Virus record (IMG/VR): IMGVR_UViG_3300005613_000002
Location: 248,001-312,000 of that record
Source: a virus
DNA: 64,000 bases
Strand: one strand, 5' to 3'
Under the pieces are notes generated by a model. The model made no database searches. It had not been told where the DNA came from and saw nothing but the letters and a program-made list of their open reading frames with translations. Numbering within the stretch: position 1 is the stretch's first letter; every line of letters starts with the position of its first letter. This document shows, piece after piece, positions 58,509 to 64,000 of this stretch. Made by a program: the position numbers and the translations under genes.

Positions 58509-60779
58509 TTATGCATTATTTTCAACATCATCATAAGCACATAAAGCACTTGTTGTTAATGCATCCCAAGTACTATCACCTATTGGTGTATAAACACCAC
58601 CATCATAACCATCTATCCATGAGTTATTTCTCCATTGAGTTTCTTTTAAATTATCAGCAAGCCATTCTTGTGTTCCAATACAAATAGTTCTATATAATTT
58701 ACCATCATTTCCTTGATAAGTACCTGATTCACCATGTGATAATGTCGTAGAATCTTTAACTAATCTTATACAATTACCTATTTTTTTAAATTGTGTTATA
58801 AATGATGAAACACCTAACCATACTCTAAAAACTATGGTATTATGGTATAATTCGCCAAAAAATGCTTGTGTTGTATCATATGGGTTTTCTGTTGTTGTCC
58901 ATAAATTTGAAAATTCATACTTCCCATTATATGCACCACCACTAAATCTTTGTCCACTACCCCTTGCATTAAAACCATAAGTGTTTGTAGCACCAATATT
59001 TGGGTTTTCCCAATGTGTTAACCCTGTTTCTTTTAAATGTCCACTTGCATCATTAACATCTCTAGTACCATCAGGGTCAATATATAACAATAATGTACCT
59101 AATTCATCATTAGTTGGGACATGCCATCCAGTATTTGCTATATTTCTAGCATCATCAACTGTTAACCAATTATATAGAAAACCTAAATTAACTGTTTCAA
59201 TTGGTTGGACTGTTGTTGTACCAGTAATTGGCTCTAATGTAGTTGTTGTACCAGTAATTGGCTCAATCGTTGTGGTAGTTGGCTCTAATGTAGTTGTTGG
59301 CTCAATCGTTGTGGTAGTGACACCACTATCAATAATACAAACATAATCTAACCAACTACCAAAATATGTTGTTTCACCAGTAAAACATGGCTCAACTGTG
59401 GCTTTAACACAGGTGAATGGTTCATCACATGTGTTTAATGCATAATCAATTGGACAAACATATCCATGATATCCATTAGTTGCTGAATATTCATAATGTA
59501 ATGCTGTACCAACTAAATCAATAGAATCAAATATTTTCTTATCGCCTAAATCTTCATCACTAGTTGCATTTATTAAATCATATGGAGTTGCATCATATAT
59601 ATGAATACCAACACCAGCAACATTAGTTTCATTATGACCAATAACTTCAATAAAATTTTCACCTGCTGGTAATTCAATTGGATAAATAAACCAATATCTA
59701 AAAGGTATTCTTCCAGTATCTCCACCACCAGTTGGGTCACCATTTGCTGCAAACATAGTTGCTAGTGCTGAAATATCTTGTTCAAGAATTAAACTACCAT
59801 TTAGTTTGACTTTACCTAAATTATCACAACCAAAACCTACATAATATGTTTTAGGTACTGCAATATTAAAACAAAAAGAAAAACCAATATCTTGATTATC
59901 ACGAGTCACATTACCCCAAACACATGAACGATTTAAAGGTCCTTCTAATGAAGGATATGGTGTATTTATCCAATATTGATTACTTGTTGGTATCCTCTCA
60001 TAATCACCAGTACCATCATAATTCCAATCATCGAAAATTACTGCGCCATAGAGACCATAAGAAGAATGTTCTGCTTTTCTAACTACAGTATATGTTGAAG
60101 AATAATATGTTGGGTCAATTGTCTCATAAAGCACACAATCATCACCAATTGGTGTATAACCTTCTTCACATGTTTCACACCATGATAAATTTTCAAATCT
60201 ACTACAATCAGGAATACCTAAATCAGTAAATACAATTTGATATTCATCACCTATTGGTACATCAGTAAAATAATTAGTTATAGGTGTTGTGTGTTCAAGA
60301 TTAGTCCCAATAACACCACCAGAACTACCAATTAATTCAACCATAATTGAACCAGTTCCACTTGTTAGCGTGTATGAAACAGTAACAGTACTCCCACTAA
60401 ATTCATGCGGTAATATCGTATAATTAATATTACATACTGGTGCTAATGTTGTGCTTGTAGTTGTTGGTGTTTCACCACTACAATTTATTGGGTCATATTC
60501 TACATTTACATTAATTTCATCATCAATAAATGACACATTTTCAATATCTTCAACATATGATTCAAATGCTGACACTAATTCATTATAATCAGTATCTGAC
60601 ATATATGATAATTCATTATCATCAGGAATTGGATATTCTTCATAATTATATATGAAATACCCACGAGCAATATCAGTTGCAGTTGGGTATGTTTTAGGAT
60701 ATCCAACTATAACCTCACCACCTATAGCTTTCGTAACCGAAACATATAACGACCTTTTATATCCTGAATATTCTGACAT
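58509..60779 (-). CDS. modular phage adhesin with beta-domain and Fib_succ_major domain, 756 aa
   Basis: Shared N-terminal anchor (1-105), short Thr linker, then a large Cys-containing module (about 115-480; NINYTILPHEFSG..., YYVGFGCDNLGKVKLNG, YPIELPAGENFIEVIGHNE) that also occurs in 60814-64000 and has a PA14/galactose-binding-like pattern. A Thr linker and a FISUMP domain close the protein (NWLTVDDARNIANTGWHVPTNDEL, GTQEWLADNLKETQW). Likely a receptor-binding or accessory adhesin. The box before it is AGTATTTAAAA. Confidence 0.75.
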   Translation of the reverse strand: MSEYSGYKRSLYVSVTKAIGGEVIVGYPKTYPTATDIARGYFIYNYEEYPIPDDNELSYMSDTDYNELVSAFESYVEDIENVSFIDDEINVNVEYDPINCSGETPTTTSTTLAPVCNINYTILPHEFSGSTVTVSYTLTSGTGSIMVELIGSSGGVIGTNLEHTTPITNYFTDVPIGDEYQIVFTDLGIPDCSRFENLSWCETCEEGYTPIGDDCVLYETIDPTYYSSTYTVVRKAEHSSYGLYGAVIFDDWNYDGTGDYERIPTSNQYWINTPYPSLEGPLNRSCVWGNVTRDNQDIGFSFCFNIAVPKTYYVGFGCDNLGKVKLNGSLILEQDISALATMFAANGDPTGGGDTGRIPFRYWFIYPIELPAGENFIEVIGHNETNVAGVGIHIYDATPYDLINATSDEDLGDKKIFDSIDLVGTALHYEYSATNGYHGYVCPIDYALNTCDEPFTCVKATVEPCFTGETTYFGSWLDYVCIIDSGVTTTTIEPTTTLEPTTTTIEPITGTTTTLEPITGTTTVQPIETVNLGFLYNWLTVDDARNIANTGWHVPTNDELGTLLLYIDPDGTRDVNDASGHLKETGLTHWENPNIGATNTYGFNARGSGQRFSGGAYNGKYEFSNLWTTTENPYDTTQAFFGELYHNTIVFRVWLGVSSFITQFKKIGNCIRLVKDSTTLSHGESGTYQGNDGKLYRTICIGTQEWLADNLKETQWRNNSWIDGYDGGVYTPIGDSTWDALTTSALCAYDDVENNA
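59203..59318 (-). repeat. EPTTT/EPITGTTT-coding repeat (linker of 58509-60779)
   Basis: Tandem units coding EPTTT with an EPITGTTT variant; shorter and more varied than the linkers in the neighbouring genes. Confidence 0.7.
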
Positions 60780-60813
60780 CTAATTCTTTTTATTTTAAAT
60801 ACTTTATTATTTA

Positions 60814-63800
60814 TTATATTTCTAATGTTGTTGTAGGTTCTAATGTTGTCGTAGGCTCAACAGTGGTTGTTGGCTCTACTGTTGTTGTTACCGCATCAAC
60901 AATTATACAATTATATAAATCCCATTCAATTTGCGCTTCTGTTGGAAGTGTTGTTGTAGGTTCTACTGTTGTAGTAGTTCCAGTAATTGGTTCTAATGTC
61001 GTTGTTGTCGTAGGTTCAACTGTTGTAGTTGGAACAGGACAATCCATTTTAAAATACCAACCAACACCAGTTAAATATAATTCAACCATTGCTATAGTTG
61101 TTGATGTTGATTTATAAAATTCATTAATACCAGAACTATCTGTAATTACCACAGGATAACCATCTGGTTCTAATTCTGGGTCACCAATATTCGGATAAAT
61201 GAATGTTGATGTTGGGTCTAATTTACCTGTTAATGCATTAGTAAATATATTTCTTGCTGATTCACCATAACCATACGCTGCATCACCAACAAAACCACTA
61301 TCAATTTCGGTATTATTATCATATTTCACAATAAATCTATCAGGATAACCACTCACATCATAATTAAAGACAATATTTCCAGTATCTGAACCTAAATCAA
61401 TTTCATAAATATTTTTATATCCAACTTCACCACCATCATATTCTACTAAATCACCACATAATGCATCATATATTGGTTGAACTGTAGTTGTTGGTTCAAC
61501 CGTTGTGGTAGGTTCTAATGTAGTACTAGTAATAGCACTAACAACAATACAACTATAATCAATCCATTCATAAGTCACAGTATCACCAATTGTGGTTGTA
61601 GTTGGCTCTAATGTTGTTGGCTCAATTGTAGTTGTAGGTTCAACTGTTGTAGTTGGCTCACAAGGAATTAAATCTGCTTTAACACAGGTAAATGGTTCGT
61701 CACATGTATTTAACGAATATCCACTTGGACAAACATATCCATGATATCCAAAATCATCAGAATTCTCATAATGTATAGGTGTTGTTGGGTTAGTAACTAA
61801 TTGGTCTGATGTAAATAATATTTTTTCACCCAAATCTTCATCACTAGTTGCATTTTCTAAATCATAAGGTGTTGCATCATATATCTGAATACCAACTGCT
61901 GCAACACTATATTCGTTATGACCATAAATTTCGATCACATTCTTACCAGCAGGTAGATGCATTGGATAAATAAACCAATATCTATAAGGTATTCTATCAG
62001 GGAAACCACCACCAGTTGGGTCACCATTTGCCGTAAACATAGCAGTTAATGATGGAATATCTTGCTCAAGAACCATCTCACCATTAAGTTTTATTTTTCC
62101 CCAATTATCACAACCAAAACCTACATAATATGTTTTGGCAACAGCAATATCAATACAATATGAAAAACCAATATCTTGTTTATTTCGTGTTACATTACCC
62201 CAAATAGATGTACGATTTAAAGGTCCTTGGTCACTATATGGGTTTACCCAATATGGATTACTTAAATCAAATCTACTATAATTTCCAGTACCATCATAAT
62301 TCCAACTATCAAATAATACAGCACCATAAACACCATATGATGTATCATCAGTTTTTTTAACAACATAATATGATGAAGCATAATATGTTGGGTCAATTAC
62401 ATCATAAAGAACACATTCATCATCACCAACTGGGTCATATCCTTCTTCACATGTTTTACACCATGATATAATCTCAAGAGCATTACAACTTGGGTCATTT
62501 AATTCTGTGAAAGACATCAAATAATCATCATTAAATGGTACATTAAGAAATGAATAAACACCAGTACTATATGCTATGTTAGAATAATAACTAGTACCAG
62601 TTTCACCAGATAGTTGAACAACCATTGGGAATGTACCACTAGTTATTTCATAAAATATATTAACACTATTTCCACTAAACTCATATGGTAATATTGAATA
62701 ATTTATATTACATACTGGTTCAATAGTCGTTGTTGTATCAACAACAATACAACTATAATCAATCCATTCATAGGTTACACTATCACCAACCGTTGTAGTA
62801 GGTGCTACCGTAGTTGTAGGTTCAACTGTTGTAGTTGGCTCAATTGTAGTTGTTGGCTCTAATGTAGTACTAGTAATAGCACTAACAACAATACAACTAT
62901 AATCAATCCATTCATAGGTTACACTATCACCAACTGTAGTCGTTGGCTCAACTGTTGTAGTTGGCTCTAATGTAGTACTAGGTTCAACCGTTGTAGTTGG
63001 TTCTACTGTAGTCGTTGGCTCAACTGTTGTAGTTGGCTCTAATGTAGTACTAGGTTCAACCGTTGTAGTTGGTTCAATCGTAGTACTAGGTTCAACCGTT
63101 GTAGTTGGTTCTACTGTAGTCGTTGGCTCTAATGTCGTTGGTTCAATCGTAGTACTAGGTTCAACCGTTGTCGTTGGTTCTACCGTAGTACTAGGTTCAA
63201 CCGTTGTAGTAGTAGGTTCTACCGTAGTACTAGGTTCAACCGTTGTAGTAGTAGGTTCTACCGTAGTACTAGGTTCTAATGTCGTAGTAGTAGGTTCTAC
63301 CGTAGTAGTAGGTTCTAATGTCGTAGTAGTAGGTTCTACCGTAGTAGTAGGTTCTAATGTCGTTGTTGTACTAGTAGTTGTTGGCTCTAGTGTAGTTGTT
63401 GTACTAGTAGTTGTTGGCTCTAGTGTAGTTGTTGTGGTTGTATCTCCCGGACATGGAGGACAGCATGGACATGGAATTAAACTACCAAACATAGTCATTT
63501 CATAATCAGGAATAGTCCAAGACCTATTTGACTTATATGACATAGCAAACAATAATTCTTGGTCTTCGATAATAAACATTTTTAGTGTATTAAACACTTT
63601 TCCAACAATGTTACCATCTAAATCAGCTAAATCATAATATCTAACATCTAATGATTTTACTGTGCCTGTTAATATTTTACTACTTCCTGTTGGTATTAAA
63701 GTAATACCTAATGTTCTAGTGCTTGATTTATGCCACATAATTGTTGGCATTTCAAGTTTAGGTGTTTTTAAATAAAATTCCTCACCATAAACATTTTTAT

Positions 63801-64000
63801 CCGAATCATTACTATAATGAATTACACCTAATTTTTTATAAACAGGTGCTTGATTTTGAATATATGAAACAAAACCACCATATGTTCTAGTTTCAAAATT
63901 ACCATATTTTATATCAGTAGCTTGAACACCTGCAACTTCTTCTGTATATATCACAGATAAATCCCAAAATGGAAATATTGTATTATTGGTATTATAATTA
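60814..64000 (-). CDS. large modular adhesin, N-terminus beyond the window, over 1046 aa
   Basis: The frame continues upstream past 63954 to the window edge without a stop or an ATG, so the N-terminus is missing; the first visible ~165 residues form a virion-anchoring domain (VAGVQATDIKYGNFETRTYGG). A long EPTTT linker (62932-63441), the same 330-residue Cys module as 58509-60779, and three copies of a GDSVTYEWIDYSCIVV element follow between linkers. A Cys-rich domain (NALTGKLDPTS) and a C-terminal EPTTT tail close it. Probably the longest host-binding appendage here. Confidence 0.75.
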   Translation of the reverse strand, partial: NYNTNNTIFPFWDLSVIYTEEVAGVQATDIKYGNFETRTYGGFVSYIQNQAPVYKKLGVIHYSNDSDKNVYGEEFYLKTPKLEMPTIMWHKSSTRTLGITLIPTGSSKILTGTVKSLDVRYYDLADLDGNIVGKVFNTLKMFIIEDQELLFAMSYKSNRSWTIPDYEMTMFGSLIPCPCCPPCPGDTTTTTTLEPTTTSTTTTLEPTTTSTTTTLEPTTTVEPTTTTLEPTTTVEPTTTTLEPSTTVEPTTTTVEPSTTVEPTTTTVEPSTTVEPTTTVEPSTTIEPTTLEPTTTVEPTTTVEPSTTIEPTTTVEPSTTLEPTTTVEPTTTVEPTTTVEPSTTLEPTTTVEPTTTVGDSVTYEWIDYSCIVVSAITSTTLEPTTTIEPTTTVEPTTTVAPTTTVGDSVTYEWIDYSCIVVDTTTTIEPVCNINYSILPYEFSGNSVNIFYEITSGTFPMVVQLSGETGTSYYSNIAYSTGVYSFLNVPFNDDYLMSFTELNDPSCNALEIISWCKTCEEGYDPVGDDECVLYDVIDPTYYASSYYVVKKTDDTSYGVYGAVLFDSWNYDGTGNYSRFDLSNPYWVNPYSDQGPLNRTSIWGNVTRNKQDIGFSYCIDIAVAKTYYVGFGCDNWGKIKLNGEMVLEQDIPSLTAMFTANGDPTGGGFPDRIPYRYWFIYPMHLPAGKNVIEIYGHNEYSVAAVGIQIYDATPYDLENATSDEDLGEKILFTSDQLVTNPTTPIHYENSDDFGYHGYVCPSGYSLNTCDEPFTCVKADLIPCEPTTTVEPTTTIEPTTLEPTTTTIGDTVTYEWIDYSCIVVSAITSTTLEPTTTVEPTTTVQPIYDALCGDLVEYDGGEVGYKNIYEIDLGSDTGNIVFNYDVSGYPDRFIVKYDNNTEIDSGFVGDAAYGYGESARNIFTNALTGKLDPTSTFIYPNIGDPELEPDGYPVVITDSSGINEFYKSTSTTIAMVELYLTGVGWYFKMDCPVPTTTVEPTTTTTLEPITGTTTTVEPTTTLPTEAQIEWDLYNCIIVDAVTTTVEPTTTVEPTTTLEPTTTLEI
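61535..62935 (-). repeat. three copies of a ~90-nt WIDYSCIV-coding element
   Basis: Copies at about 61535-61592, 62737-62795 and 62876-62936 share almost all bases and each precedes or follows an EPTTT linker; related W-D-x-x-C-I-V elements start linkers in the other adhesins. They look like a shuffled cassette. Confidence 0.65.
62932..63441 (-). repeat. EPTTT-coding tandem repeat array, longest in the window
   Basis: Over 500 nt of 15-24-nt units coding EPTTT, EPSTT and variants, with nested higher-order repeats; expected to be length-variable by recombination or slippage. Confidence 0.85.

Noticed and set aside
56442-60779. A diversity-generating retroelement acting on the Fib_succ_major domains.
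   Set aside because: No reverse transcriptase and no template repeat are visible in the window; only scaffold type and patchy differences suggest it, so it is not claimed.
60863-61117. Plus-strand frames antisense to the adhesin linkers that encode Val/Gly/Ser repeats (VVVGSTVV...).
   Set aside because: They are a by-product of the codon pattern of the EPTTT repeats on the minus strand, with no upstream signals and no independent composition.

Overview
The window looks like part of a large, AT-rich, strictly lytic tailed-phage genome (T4-like or jumbo type) that infects a member of the Bacteroidetes. The phage assignment rests on tightly packed, often overlapping small genes and on a set of T4-type functions: a Dda-like helicase, an ATP-dependent DNA ligase, an Rnl2-type RNA ligase, a DexA-like exonuclease, dCMP deaminase, an Mre11/Rad50 (gp47/gp46) homologue, a small sigma factor next to it, a primase, a RuvC-like resolvase, an endolysin and tail adhesins. 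The host assignment rests on TTG-N19/20-TAnnTTTG promoters (the Bacteroidetes primary-sigma type) and on a gliding-motility/type-IX-secretion C-terminal domain (CHU_C) and Fib_succ_major domains in the adhesins. I saw no tRNA genes, CRISPR arrays, integrase or transposase.

Layout. 1-26.3 kb, almost all minus strand, is an accessory region of small genes. It contains a Lar-like zinc protein, a predicted ADP-ribosyltransferase, an HD hydrolase, the helicase, a PD-(D/E)XK protein, a GIY-YIG homing endonuclease (the one plus-strand insertion), a PTH2-like protein, a Thg1-like 3'-5' polymerase, RNA ligase, DNA ligase and an R2K-type ATP-grasp. Two or three apparently structured noncoding RNAs lie here. 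26.4-30.9 kb is a plus-strand block with a DexA-like exonuclease, thioredoxin, a stand-alone DUF262 protein, a GNAT-like protein and a secreted lytic transglycosylase. 30.9-41.9 kb (minus) holds lysis and virion-associated genes: amidase, holin/spanin-like membrane proteins, a 1002-residue virion-like protein, and a second, catalytically dead amidase. 41.9-50.9 kb is the replication/recombination/late-transcription block: a fused SbcD-SbcC protein, small heat-shock protein, sigma factor, primase, metallophosphatase and resolvase. 51.2-64 kb is the host-recognition block: a tail protein, three glycosyltransferase-like genes, and four large modular adhesins with long Thr-rich (EPTTT) linkers. 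The last adhesin runs off the right edge.

Transcription. Three promoter types can be read directly. (1) Host-type TTG-N19/20-TAnnTTTG sites serve a few genes, three of them so close to the ATG that the mRNAs would be almost leaderless. (2) A phage-specific type has the 9-bp palindrome TTGTAACAA, 14 nt, then CGTATAAT; nine copies have identical spacing, all in the first 28 kb. (3) A sense-strand AGTATTTATAA box lies about 15 nt before the ATG of many virion/lysis genes and is a likely late promoter for the encoded sigma factor. The strongest candidates for undescribed biology are the structured RNA at about 4.74-4.97 kb behind its own type-2 promoter, the palindromic promoter system itself, and the pairing of mucin-like virion adhesins with phage glycosyltransferases.
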